Source: Rhodococcus wratislaviensis
Lineage (GTDB): Bacteria > Actinomycetota > Actinomycetes > Mycobacteriales > Mycobacteriaceae
DNA length: 64,000 bases
Direction: 5' to 3'
Assembly: GCF_900455735.1 (NCBI RefSeq)
Contig: NZ_UAUI01000005.1
Span: 62,001-126,000 of the forward strand
This document shows positions 13,492-21,419 of the stretch, one piece after another. A program made the translations under genes and the position numbers. The stretch's first letter is position 1. Every line of letters starts with the position of its first letter. The notes beneath the pieces were generated by a model. The model searched no databases and had not been told where the DNA came from. It was given only the letters and a program-made list of their open reading frames with translations.

Positions 13492-14019
13492 TCAGCCGAT
13501 CACCAGTGAGGTGACGGTCCAGCCCGTGTCGGACTCCTGTTCGACACGGGCCGCGATCACGAAGATCCGCGGTCCTCGGCCGTAGGTGCCGAAGGCCTCG
13601 AATGCGCACGGCTCCACCGCACGCAGGTGCACGCGGACGAGCGTCGCGACACCGAGTCGCCGGGCGGGCGACTCCGACAGCGCGAGCGTGCGCACGACGT
13701 CGACGAGCGACGGCGTCACCAGCGGCCGCAGTTGCCGTACGTTGCGGCGCCGATCCAGCACTTCGAGGACGAGCCGGAACGCCTGCTCCGTGAACCGCTG
13801 GACATCCGGCGACGGAAGAGGCAGAGTTCCCGGCTGCGTCGCGGCGGTGCGTGGCGACGCCCCCGAATGGGGCGACGAGCGGTGCCTGCCGCGCCCGGAC
13901 GCGTGCCGCCCGCCCGACGGCGCCGCCGCCGAATGCCCAGGCCGAGGTGGCCCGGGAATGTCACCGGCCGCCGGTTCGAAGCGCGGCACCCGTGACAGGA
14001 ACGTGTAGGACTCACTCAT
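13492..14019 (-). CDS. Rv3235-family conserved actinobacterial protein
   Basis: The 175-residue protein has a disordered Pro/Arg/Ser-rich N-terminal half (about residues 1-70) and a compact C-terminal half with alternating hydrophobic strands. That half includes RRLGVATLVRVHLRAVEP and RGPRIFVIAARVEQ. Size, composition and position next to secA fit the Rv3235 family of conserved actinobacterial proteins. No enzymatic motif is visible and the function is unknown. It converges on secA with a 16-bp gap and starts from an ATG preceded by a G-rich ribosome site. A 10-bp hairpin within its last codons may serve as the secA terminator. Confidence 0.7.
   Translation of the reverse strand: MSESYTFLSRVPRFEPAAGDIPGPPRPGHSAAAPSGGRHASGRGRHRSSPHSGASPRTAATQPGTLPLPSPDVQRFTEQAFRLVLEVLDRRRNVRQLRPLVTPSLVDVVRTLALSESPARRLGVATLVRVHLRAVEPCAFEAFGTYGRGPRIFVIAARVEQESDTGWTVTSLVIG
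13522..13551 (+). terminator. Possible secA terminator hairpin
   Basis: A perfect 10-bp stem, gcccgtgtcg (13522-13531) with cgacacgggc (13542-13551), and a 10-nt loop lie 46 bp past the secA stop, inside the end of the convergent gene. There is no T run, so the terminator role is an inference. Confidence 0.35.
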
Positions 14020-14112
14020 TTCTTACCCCCCGGTTTCGGCATGAGACGGCCGTCGTAGCGGTCATACTCGCACGGATCCCGTCGTCGTGTCGCCGAACCG
14101 GGGAGCGGACCC

Positions 14113-14124
14113 TAGGGTGGTGAC
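14113..14124 (+). promoter_or_regulatory. Leaderless promoter of the HAD gene
   Basis: TAGGGT (14113-14118) lies 6 bp before the GTG at 14125. It sits in the 105-bp divergent gap between this gene and the Rv3235-like gene. Confidence 0.4.
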
Positions 14125-14562
14125 GTGCGGGGATTGATAGTGGACTTCGGAGGCGTTCTCGCGGGTCCCGGTTCGGACATGGACGGCCTGTCGTCCGTTC
14201 TCGCCGGTGCCCGGATCCGTGGGGTGCGGACCGCGATCCTCAGCAACGATCCTGGTGGTCCCGGCGCGCAGTGGCTGCGGGAACTCGGTGACGGCCGGCT
14301 GGTCGATCAGGTCGTGCTGTCCGGGGACGTCGGTGTCGCCAAACCCGACCCGCGGATCTACCGGCTGACGGCCGACGCGCTCGGTCTGGCCCCGGGGGAC
14401 TGTATCTTCGTCGACGACCTGTCGGTCAATGTCCGGGGTGCGGTGGCCGTCGGGATGGTGGGTATCCACCACGTCGACGGCGGCGCCACCGCGGAGGAGA
14501 TAGCGATACTTCTCGAGGTCGATCGAGACGGGATGCAAGGGGGACAGGCGCCGACATGGTGA
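14125..14562 (+). CDS. Small HAD-superfamily hydrolase-like protein
   Basis: The 145-residue protein shows the four HAD motifs in order: DFGGV near residue 7, LSND, KPD and FVDDLSVN. It lacks a cap domain between motif I and motif II, so the active site would be open. The second aspartate of the usual DxD is replaced by glycine (D7-F8-G9), which removes the general acid/base of phosphatases and makes simple phosphatase activity doubtful. Its end overlaps the acyltransferase start by 7 bp, so the two are co-expressed. A TAGGGT -10 element 6 bp before the GTG suggests a leaderless mRNA. The substrate is unknown. Confidence 0.75.
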   Translation: MRGLIVDFGGVLAGPGSDMDGLSSVLAGARIRGVRTAILSNDPGGPGAQWLRELGDGRLVDQVVLSGDVGVAKPDPRIYRLTADALGLAPGDCIFVDDLSVNVRGAVAVGMVGIHHVDGGATAEEIAILLEVDRDGMQGGQAPTW

Positions 14563-15980
14563 CGAGACTGACTACGCAGGACGCGTCGTTCTACTTTCTC
14601 GAGGCGAGCAGTACGCCGATGCACGTGGGGTCGCTCGCGATCTTCCGCAAGCCGCGAAACGGGTTGTCCTACGAGGAATTACTGAGCCTCGTCGAGGAAC
14701 GGCTGAGCTTGGTGCCGCGCTACCGGCAGAAGGTGCGGGAGGTGGCGCTGGGGCTGTCGCGGCCGGTGTGGGTGGATGACCAGGACTTCGACATCGAGTA
14801 CCACGTCCGGCGGTCGGCGCTGCCGAAGCCTGGATCGGACGCCCAGTTGCACGATCTGGTCGCACGGCTCACGTCCCGGCCGCTCGACAACACGCGACCA
14901 CTGTGGGAGATGTACCTGGTGGAGGGGTTGTCGAACAACCGCTTCGCCATCTTCACGAAGTCCCATTCCTCGCTGGTCGACGGTGAGACGGCGCTCGAGA
15001 TCGGTCAGGTGATCCTGGACCCGGCGAAGACCCGGCGGCCCATGGCCGAGGAACTCTGGATGCCGAGCCCGGCCCCCAGTGAGTCCACTCTCATCGCCGG
15101 GGCGCTGGCGGAGATGGTGTCGAGGCCGGGCGAAGGGCTGGCGGCGCTGCGGATGACGTTGGGTGACATGGCGTCTGCGCTCGGCGAGACCGTGCGCGCC
15201 GTCGGCAAGGTCGCCGCCGTGGTGCGCACCGCTACGCAGGTGGCGCCGGCAAGTCCGCTCAATGCGACCATTTCACGCAATCGGCGCTTCGCGGTGGTCA
15301 AGACCGAACTGGGCGACTACCGGAAGATCCGCGCGCAGTACGGGTGCGAGGTCAACGACGTCATCCTCGCCGTCGTGGCGGGCGCGATGCGGTACTGGCT
15401 GCTGTCCCGCGGTGAGCCGGTGGCCGAGTCGACCACGGTCCGGGCCATGGTGCCGATGTCCGTGTACGCAACGGATCCCGAGGCCGACGACGAGGCGTCA
15501 CGCCGCGGCGAGTGGGCGGATCCGCGGAGCATGGTGTCGTCGTTCCTCATCGACCTGCCGGTCGGGGAACCGAATGCCGTGGTGCGGCTGTCGCACGTGG
15601 CGCACGCCATGGAGGCGCACGCCAAGCAGAGCCAGCGGGTCACCGCGGAGACCCTGGTGCGTTTGTCGGGATTCGCGCCCGCAACGCTGCACGCGATGAG
15701 TGCCCGTGTGGCGAGTAGCTTCTCGCAGCGGATGTTCAATCTGATGATCACCAACGCGCCGGGACCGCAGTTGCCGCTGTACGTCGGGGGAGCGCGGATG
15801 CTCGAGATGTATCCGGTGTCGCCCCTGCTGAAAAACCAGACTTTGAGCATCGGCCTGACGTCCTACGACGGCAACGTCTACTACGGTTTGAATGCAGACC
15901 GTGACGCCATGGCCGACGTGGACGTGGTGGCGGCGCTGCTGTACGAATCTCTCGAGGAGTTGTTGGATGCCAGCCGGTGA
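14556..15980 (+). CDS. Wax ester synthase/diacylglycerol acyltransferase (WS/DGAT)
   Basis: The 474-residue bifunctional acyltransferase should join acyl-CoA to diacylglycerol or fatty alcohols to form storage triacylglycerol or wax. Condensation-domain fold motifs are visible: the active-site segment SHSSLVDG at 136-143 (family form HHxxxDG), PLW at 115-117 and ND around residue 264. The first histidine of the motif is serine, but the catalytic H137 and D142 are kept. Length matches the family. It overlaps the HAD gene and is followed after 30 bp by a conserved hypothetical. The reductase and desaturases further downstream fit a role in neutral-lipid metabolism. It is similar in place to mycobacterial Rv3233c/Rv3234c. 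Confidence 0.88.
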   Translation: MVTRLTTQDASFYFLEASSTPMHVGSLAIFRKPRNGLSYEELLSLVEERLSLVPRYRQKVREVALGLSRPVWVDDQDFDIEYHVRRSALPKPGSDAQLHDLVARLTSRPLDNTRPLWEMYLVEGLSNNRFAIFTKSHSSLVDGETALEIGQVILDPAKTRRPMAEELWMPSPAPSESTLIAGALAEMVSRPGEGLAALRMTLGDMASALGETVRAVGKVAAVVRTATQVAPASPLNATISRNRRFAVVKTELGDYRKIRAQYGCEVNDVILAVVAGAMRYWLLSRGEPVAESTTVRAMVPMSVYATDPEADDEASRRGEWADPRSMVSSFLIDLPVGEPNAVVRLSHVAHAMEAHAKQSQRVTAETLVRLSGFAPATLHAMSARVASSFSQRMFNLMITNAPGPQLPLYVGGARMLEMYPVSPLLKNQTLSIGLTSYDGNVYYGLNADRDAMADVDVVAALLYESLEELLDASR

Positions 15981-16010
15981 GAAGTCCGCGGTGCGAATGA
16001 CGGGTGACGC

Positions 16011-16523
16011 ATGACGAGGGTGTACGTTCCCGCGACGATCGAGATCCTTCAGCGGCTCGTCGCCGACCGGGAGTTCGATCCGATGAGCCGTACCGCCTTC
16101 GCCGTCACCCCCACGCTCCGCGAGGCGTACTCGTCGGGCGACGACGAAGAACTGGCCGAGGTCGCGATGGCCGAGGCGGCCCGGGCCTCGCTACGACTGA
16201 TTGCGGGCCGGGTGGGGGAGAGCGGGAGCGACGGGGTTCGCTTCCGTCGCGCCGTGGTCGCCGCGGACGTGGACGACGTGACGCCGCGACCGGACCTCGA
16301 CGACGCCGTGGTCCGGTTGCCCGGTCCGGTGACGATCGGCACGGTCGCGTCGGTGCACGTGGATCTCGCGGAGGCGGAGCCGGACATCGAACGGGCCGTG
16401 TCGGCGATCGACGAGGCGGATCTCGGGGACCCGGACGCCGAGTTCGTTCTCGGTGACGCGGAGGATCATGTCCTGGCGTGGTACGCCACCCAGGAGCTTC
16501 CGTTCCTTCTCGAACTACTCTGA
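16011..16523 (+). CDS. Conserved actinobacterial protein (DUF6912/Rv3231-like)
   Basis: The 170-residue acidic cytoplasmic protein begins [17 protein letters not shown] and ends [19 protein letters not shown], a pattern I associate with the Rv3231c family of conserved actinobacterial hypotheticals. No catalytic motif, signal peptide or membrane segment is visible. It lies 30 bp after the acyltransferase in the same direction and may share its transcript. The next gene begins 91 bp later behind its own operator cluster, so the operon probably ends here. Function is unknown. Confidence 0.7.
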   Translation: MTRVYVPATIEILQRLVADREFDPMSRTAFAVTPTLREAYSSGDDEELAEVAMAEAARASLRLIAGRVGESGSDGVRFRRAVVAADVDDVTPRPDLDDAVVRLPGPVTIGTVASVHVDLAEAEPDIERAVSAIDEADLGDPDAEFVLGDAEDHVLAWYATQELPFLLELL

Positions 16524-16536
16524 CCGGTCCGTCCTC

Positions 16537-16588
16537 TTACCTCGGGGTAACCTACGGTACCGTAGCTTGGTAACCTACGGTAGCGTAG
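16537..16588 (+). promoter_or_regulatory. Triple YTAC-N6-GTAR operator before the reductase-desaturase operon
   Basis: Three 14-bp dyads follow one another: TTACCTCGGGGTAA (16537-16550), the perfect palindrome CTACGGTACCGTAG (16552-16565) and CTACGGTAGCGTAG (16575-16588). Their centres are 15 and 23 bp apart. The last one overlaps a -10-like TAGCGT (16581-16586), which suggests repression. The same pattern precedes the second desaturase. A TetR-type binder is likely but not identified. Confidence 0.65.
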
Positions 16589-16614
16589 GTCATGACGGAA
16601 AAGGTGGAGGTCGG

Positions 16615-17730
16615 ATGGGTCTGAAGGATTGGATCGAGGCGCCCGCAGCAGCGGTCGTGCCCGCCAAGCGGTCCAAGCTCAATTGGTTGCGGGGTGCGGC
16701 GGCACGGCTCACGACGCCATTGCTGCCCGACGACTACCTGCACCTGGCCAACCCGCTGTGGTCGGCTCGCGAACTGCGCGGACAGATCGTGGAGGTGCGC
16801 GCGGAGACGGCGGACTCGGCCACGATCGTCATCAAGCCGGGCTGGGGATTCGACTTCGACTACGAGCCCGGCCAGTACATCGGCATCGGTCTGCACATCG
16901 ACGGTCGCTGGCACTGGCGCTCGTACTCCCTCACGTCGCCGCCGAACTGGGACGACAAGCTCATCTCCATCGCCGTCAAGGCGATGCCCGAGGGATTCCT
17001 GTCGAGTCACCTCGTCAACGGCGTGCCCTCGGGAACGATCGTGCGGCTCGCGACGCCCACGGGCAACTTCGCGCTGCCCGATCCGCCGCCGGAGCGGATC
17101 CTGTTCCTCACCGCGGGCAGCGGCATCACACCCGTCATGGCGATGCTGCGCACGATGAACCGGCGCGGTCAGCTCCCCGACGTCTTCCACGTCCATTCGG
17201 CCCCCACCGACGCCGACGTGATGTTCGCCGACGAGCTCACCCGGCTCCACGAGGAGCACGACGACTTCCGGTGCAAGATCCAGCTCACCCGCAGCCAGGG
17301 CAAGTTCGCGTTGTCCTCGCTCGACGAGGTGTGTCCCGATTGGCGTGAACGGCAGACGTGGGCCTGCGGGCCGCTGCCGATGCTCGACGAGATCGAGACG
17401 TTGTGGCGCGACGAGGGCATCGAGGGCAAGTTGCACCTCGAACGGTTCGCCGTCTCCCGCGCGGACACGTCCGGCGAGGGCGGGACCGTCACGTTCGCCA
17501 AGGCCGACAAGACCGTGTCGATCGACGGTGCCACCACTCTCCTCGAGGCCGGTGAGCAGGTCGGGGCACTGATGCCGTTCGGCTGCCGGATGGGTATCTG
17601 CCAGACCTGTGTCGTGCCGATTCTCGCCGGGCATGCGATCGACCTGAGGTCGGGCAAGCAGCACGCCGAAGGTGACCGAGTCCAGACTTGTATCTCCGCG
17701 GCGGCAGGGGACTGCACGCTCGACGCGTGA
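16615..17730 (+). CDS. Ferredoxin reductase-like partner of DesA3 desaturase
   Basis: This 371-residue soluble electron carrier is expected to pass electrons from NAD(P)H to the neighbouring acyl-CoA desaturase, as shown for Rv3230c with DesA3 in M. tuberculosis. The flavin domain carries RSYSLTSPP, the nucleotide domain [13 protein letters not shown], and the C-terminal plant-type [2Fe-2S] domain the ligands C324, C329, C332 and C359. The ATG at 16615 is preferred over longer in-frame starts. A ribosome site (aaggtggag) precedes it, and the N-terminus then matches the family. A desaturase gene follows after 62 bp. The triple operator upstream implies control together with both desaturases. 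Confidence 0.9.
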   Translation: MGLKDWIEAPAAAVVPAKRSKLNWLRGAAARLTTPLLPDDYLHLANPLWSARELRGQIVEVRAETADSATIVIKPGWGFDFDYEPGQYIGIGLHIDGRWHWRSYSLTSPPNWDDKLISIAVKAMPEGFLSSHLVNGVPSGTIVRLATPTGNFALPDPPPERILFLTAGSGITPVMAMLRTMNRRGQLPDVFHVHSAPTDADVMFADELTRLHEEHDDFRCKIQLTRSQGKFALSSLDEVCPDWRERQTWACGPLPMLDEIETLWRDEGIEGKLHLERFAVSRADTSGEGGTVTFAKADKTVSIDGATTLLEAGEQVGALMPFGCRMGICQTCVVPILAGHAIDLRSGKQHAEGDRVQTCISAAAGDCTLDA

Positions 17731-17792
17731 GCGTGAGCGTGTTGTTCACCTGACTCCGCTATTCTCGGACTCTCACCAGACGGAGGAGCACG

Positions 17793-19049
17793 GTGGCGAT
17801 CACCGACATCAAAGAGTTCGCGCATCTGACCGAAGCGGACATCGAATCGCTCGGGCGTGAGTTGGATGCGATCCGGCTCGACGTGGAGGATTCGCGGGGC
17901 GTTCGCGACGCCCGCTACATCCGCCGGGCCATCAGGGCGCAACGGCTGTTGGAGCTCGGTGGCCGGCTTGCGTTGTTCGGAAGCCGCTACCGCCCGGCCT
18001 GGCTCGCGGGCACCGCGATGCTCTCCCTCTCGAAGATCATCGAGAACATGGAACTCGGCCACAACGTGATGCACGGCCAGTGGGACTGGATGAACGATCC
18101 GGAGATCCACTCCATGTCGTGGGAGTGGGATCAGACGGGCCCCTCGGAGCATTGGAAGCGGGCGCACAACTACTCCCACCACACGTTCACCAACATTGTG
18201 GGAATGGATTCCGATGTGGGGTTCGGCATCCTCAGGATGACCCGCGACGAGGAGTGGCGGCCGATCAATCTGCTGCAGCCCTTCGCCAACATCATCCTGG
18301 CCGCCACGTTCGAGTGGGGGATCGCGCTCCACGACCTCACGTTCGCCGCCGAGCTGGAGGGTGCGGAGAAGGGTCAGCTCAATTCCCAGGCCAACAAGGA
18401 TTTCGGGCGCAAGATCTTCCGCCAGGTCGGCAAGGACTTCCTCCTGTTCCCGGTGCTCGCGGGGCCGGCGTGGAAGTCGACGCTGACGGCCAACGCCACC
18501 GCCAACCTCGTGCGGAATCTGTGGGCCTATGTGGTGATCTTCTGCGGGCACTTCCCGGACGGTGCCGAGAAGTTCACGGTGGACGAGTACGAGAACGAGA
18601 CCCGGCACGAGTGGTACCTCCGCCAGATGCTCGGCAGCGCGAATTTCGATTCCGGCAAGATCATGGGTTTCATGAGCGGGAACCTCAGCTACCAGATCGA
18701 GCATCACCTGTTCCCGGACCTGCCGAGCAACCGGTACCCGGAGATCGCCGTGAAGGTGCGGGCGCTGTGCGAGAAGTACGACCTGCCGTACACCACGGGT
18801 TCGCTCGCCAAGCAGTACCTGCTGGCTCTGCGCACGATCCACAAGCTCGCCCTGCCCGACCGGTTCTTGCGGGCGACGGCGGACGACGCGCCGGAGACGT
18901 CCTCGGAACGCAAGTTCCGCGACGCCCGTGATGCGGGTGCCGCGATGGTCGAGACGTTGCGCACGGATCCCGTCACGGGGCAGCGGCGGGGTCTGTTGTC
19001 GGCGTTGCGCGCCCGCGCGGAGGCCAAGATTCCCCGACGCCGACGGTGA
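17793..19049 (+). CDS. desA3: DesA3-type membrane acyl-CoA delta-9 desaturase (copy 1)
   Basis: This 418-residue di-iron membrane desaturase probably introduces a cis double bond into stearoyl-CoA or a related acyl-CoA. The three histidine boxes are H90-xxx-H94, H125-xxx-H129-H130 (HNYSHH) and Q301-I-E-H304-H305. Hydrophobic stretches between the first and third boxes provide the membrane anchor. The GTG start has ggagga upstream and gives the same N-terminus as copy 2 (MAI-D-KE-AHLTEADIESLG). It follows its reductase in one operon. Copy 2 lies 112 bp downstream and is clearly a tandem duplicate, with all three boxes at identical residue numbers. Confidence 0.92.
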   Translation: MAITDIKEFAHLTEADIESLGRELDAIRLDVEDSRGVRDARYIRRAIRAQRLLELGGRLALFGSRYRPAWLAGTAMLSLSKIIENMELGHNVMHGQWDWMNDPEIHSMSWEWDQTGPSEHWKRAHNYSHHTFTNIVGMDSDVGFGILRMTRDEEWRPINLLQPFANIILAATFEWGIALHDLTFAAELEGAEKGQLNSQANKDFGRKIFRQVGKDFLLFPVLAGPAWKSTLTANATANLVRNLWAYVVIFCGHFPDGAEKFTVDEYENETRHEWYLRQMLGSANFDSGKIMGFMSGNLSYQIEHHLFPDLPSNRYPEIAVKVRALCEKYDLPYTTGSLAKQYLLALRTIHKLALPDRFLRATADDAPETSSERKFRDARDAGAAMVETLRTDPVTGQRRGLLSALRARAEAKIPRRRR

Positions 19050-19076
19050 TTTCACTCACACCTACACTCAGGTAAC

Positions 19077-19105
19077 CTACGGTGTCGTAACTTACGGTAC
19101 GGTAG
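19077..19105 (+). promoter_or_regulatory. Double YTAC-N6-GTAR operator before desaturase copy 2
   Basis: CTACGGTGTCGTAA (19077-19090) and TTACGGTACGGTAG (19092-19105) match the pattern found before the reductase gene, with centres 15 bp apart. The segment ggtaacctacggt (from 19071) is nearly identical to the two repeats at 16546 and 16569. The 112-bp gap therefore carries a separate promoter under the same regulator. Confidence 0.62.
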
Positions 19106-19161
19106 GTCGAGTCAGCGCCTTTCGGGTGCGAACTGTCGACCCAGCCAGGAGGAGGTCCCCC

Positions 19162-20400
19162 ATGGCGATTGCAGACGTCAAGGAATACGCACATCTCACC
19201 GAAGCCGACATCGAGTCGCTCGGACGCGAGCTCGATGCGATCCGGCGCGATATCGAAGAGTCCCGCGGGGAGCGTGACGCGCGGTACGTGCGAAACACGA
19301 TCAGACTGCAGCGTTCCCTCGAAATCGGTGGCCGAGCCGTCCTCTTCGCGAGCAAGCGGCGTCCCGCCTGGCTGGCGGGCACAGCCATGCTGTCCCTCTC
19401 GAAGATCATCGAGAACATGGAACTCGGCCACAACGTCATGCACGGCCAGTGGGACTGGATGAACGATCCCGAGATTCACTCCACCTCGTGGGAGTGGGAC
19501 GTGACGGGACCGTCCGCTCACTGGAAGCAGACGCACAACTACATTCACCACAAGTACACCAACGTCCTCGGCATGGACGACGACGTGGGATACGGACTGC
19601 TGCGCGTCACGCGCGACCAGCGGTGGAAGCCGTTCAACACCGGCAATCTCCTGTACAACACGCTGCTCGCGCTGTTCTTCGAGTACGGAATCGCGGCGCA
19701 GCATCTCGAACTCGGCAAGGTCGCCAAGGGGCGCGTGCCGAGCGAGGAGACCCAGCGCAAGCTCCGCGAGGTCGGTGAGAAGGTCGGCAAGCAGATCCTC
19801 AAGGATTACGTAATCCACCCCGCGGTCACGGGTCCGGCGTGGAAGAGCACGCTCACCGCCAACATCGCCGCGAACATGATCCGCAACGTGTGGACCAACG
19901 CGATCATCTTCTGCGGGCACTTCCCGGACGGCGCCGAGAAATTCACCAAGGCGGACATCGACAAGGAAACGCCGGCCCAGTGGTACCTGCGGCAGATGCT
20001 CGGTAGCGCGAACATCGAGGGTGGCAAGCTCATGGACTTCATGTCCGGCAACCTCAGCTACCAGATCGAGCACCACCTGTTCCCCGACCTGCCCAGCAAC
20101 CGCTACGCGGAGATCGCCGTGCGGGTGCGGGAACTGTGCGACAAGTACGACCTGCCGTACACGACCGGGCCCTTCCTCGTGCAGTACGCGAAGTCGTGGC
20201 GCACCATCGCCAAGCTGTCGTTGCCGAACAAGTACCTCAAGGCGACCGCGGATGACGCGCCGGAGACGGCGTCGGAGCGCAAGTTCGGTGGAAACACCAC
20301 GGCGACAATCGATCCCGTGACCGGCCGCCGTCAGGGGCTGAGTACCGCGATCAAGCGCACCCGCAAGCGCCGCGGTCTACGCGCGCTGCTGTCCCGCTAG
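19162..20400 (+). CDS. DesA3-type membrane acyl-CoA desaturase (copy 2)
   Basis: This 412-residue paralogue of the preceding desaturase has boxes H90-xxx-H94, HNYIHH (125-130) and QIEHH (301-305), at the same positions as copy 1. The middle part (about residues 145-235) and the extreme C-terminus differ most, which suggests a different chain-length or substrate preference. The ATG at 19162 is chosen because aggaggagg precedes it and because the N-terminus then aligns with copy 1. It has its own promoter with two operators but no reductase gene, so it probably shares the reductase encoded at 16615. Confidence 0.9.
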   Translation: MAIADVKEYAHLTEADIESLGRELDAIRRDIEESRGERDARYVRNTIRLQRSLEIGGRAVLFASKRRPAWLAGTAMLSLSKIIENMELGHNVMHGQWDWMNDPEIHSTSWEWDVTGPSAHWKQTHNYIHHKYTNVLGMDDDVGYGLLRVTRDQRWKPFNTGNLLYNTLLALFFEYGIAAQHLELGKVAKGRVPSEETQRKLREVGEKVGKQILKDYVIHPAVTGPAWKSTLTANIAANMIRNVWTNAIIFCGHFPDGAEKFTKADIDKETPAQWYLRQMLGSANIEGGKLMDFMSGNLSYQIEHHLFPDLPSNRYAEIAVRVRELCDKYDLPYTTGPFLVQYAKSWRTIAKLSLPNKYLKATADDAPETASERKFGGNTTATIDPVTGRRQGLSTAIKRTRKRRGLRALLSR

Positions 20401-20429
20401 AAAGTTCCGCTACAGACGCGGTTCGTCCC

Positions 20430-21419
20430 TCACCAGGCTTCGTTGGACGCGATGGCCGTGAGGAGGTGACGGACCGCGTCGACGCGTTTGGCGGCCTTGC
20501 CCTCCAGTAGGTCGAGCGCGCATTCCGGGTCCGCGGGCGGGCCGAGGTGGGTACACCCTCTCGGACAGTCCTCGATGGCGGCGGCCAGATCGGAGAACGC
20601 GGCCACCACGTTCTCCGGGGAGATGTGGGCAAGTCCGAACGACCGGATACCGGGAGTGTCGATCGCCCAACCGCCCGTCGGAAGCGGCAGCGCGACCGAC
20701 TGCGTGGAGGTGTGCCGGCCCTTTCCGACGCCGGAGACCACGCCGACGGCCCGGTCGGCGTCGGGCACGAGACGGTTGACGAGAGTCGACTTCCCGACCC
20801 CCGAATGGCCGATCAGCGCGGTGAGGCGGCCCGACAGCATCGACAGGACCTCGTCGACCGGATCGTCGCGACCGGCCACGACGACGGGGACATCGAGGTC
20901 CGCGAACGCGCTCGCGAACTCCTCGGGCGGCTCGAGATCGCTCTTCGTCAGGCACACGATGGGACTCAACCCGCCCGCATACGCGGCGACGAGCGCACGT
21001 TCGACGAATCCCGTCCGCGGCGGCGGGTCCGCCAGCGCCACCACGATCAGCAGCTGCTGGGCGTTGGCCACGACGATCCGCTCGTACGGATCGGTGTCGT
21101 CGGCGGTGCGTCGCAACACCGTGGAGCGCTCGGCCACCCGCACGATCCGCGCCAGGGTGTCGGGCTTGCCGGACAGATCGCCGACCACACTCACCTCGTC
21201 GCCGACCACGATGGGGGTGCGGCCCAGTTCCCGGGCGCGCATGGTGACGAGGGGGCGGTCGGGGTCGCCGCCCAGCACGCAACCCCACCGGCCGCGGTCG
21301 ACCGAGACGACCATCGCCGACTCCGCCGCGAGGTGCTCCGGCCGGGTCTTCGTGCGCGGGCGCGTTCCTCGGCCCGGGCGCACCCGGACGTCGGACTCGT
21401 CATACTGCCTGCGACTCAG
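20430..21419 (-). CDS. rsgA: Ribosome small-subunit biogenesis GTPase RsgA
   Basis: This circularly permuted GTPase assists late 30S maturation. After an OB-fold domain, the GTPase motifs appear in permuted order: TKSD (G4), GHSGVGKST (G1) and DTPG (G3). A C-terminal zinc knuckle follows ([16 protein letters not shown]). No ATG, GTG or TTG lies in frame just before the conserved YDESDV segment. The frame instead offers CTG at 21419, which overlaps the aroA stop and has ggaagg 7 nt upstream. The next canonical start is GTG at 21383, giving 317 residues. I prefer 21419 (329 residues), because I recall the YDESDV region in the mycobacterial orthologue Rv3228. It is coupled to aroA. Confidence 0.88.
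   Translation of the reverse strand: MSRRQYDESDVRVRPGRGTRPRTKTRPEHLAAESAMVVSVDRGRWGCVLGGDPDRPLVTMRARELGRTPIVVGDEVSVVGDLSGKPDTLARIVRVAERSTVLRRTADDTDPYERIVVANAQQLLIVVALADPPPRTGFVERALVAAYAGGLSPIVCLTKSDLEPPEEFASAFADLDVPVVVAGRDDPVDEVLSMLSGRLTALIGHSGVGKSTLVNRLVPDADRAVGVVSGVGKGRHTSTQSVALPLPTGGWAIDTPGIRSFGLAHISPENVVAAFSDLAAAIEDCPRGCTHLGPPADPECALDLLEGKAAKRVDAVRHLLTAIASNEAW

Noticed and set aside
17169-19055. Minus-strand ORF opposite the reductase and first desaturase
   Set aside because: Spans two well-supported plus-strand genes and an intergenic gap; composition is typical of antisense GC-rich frames.
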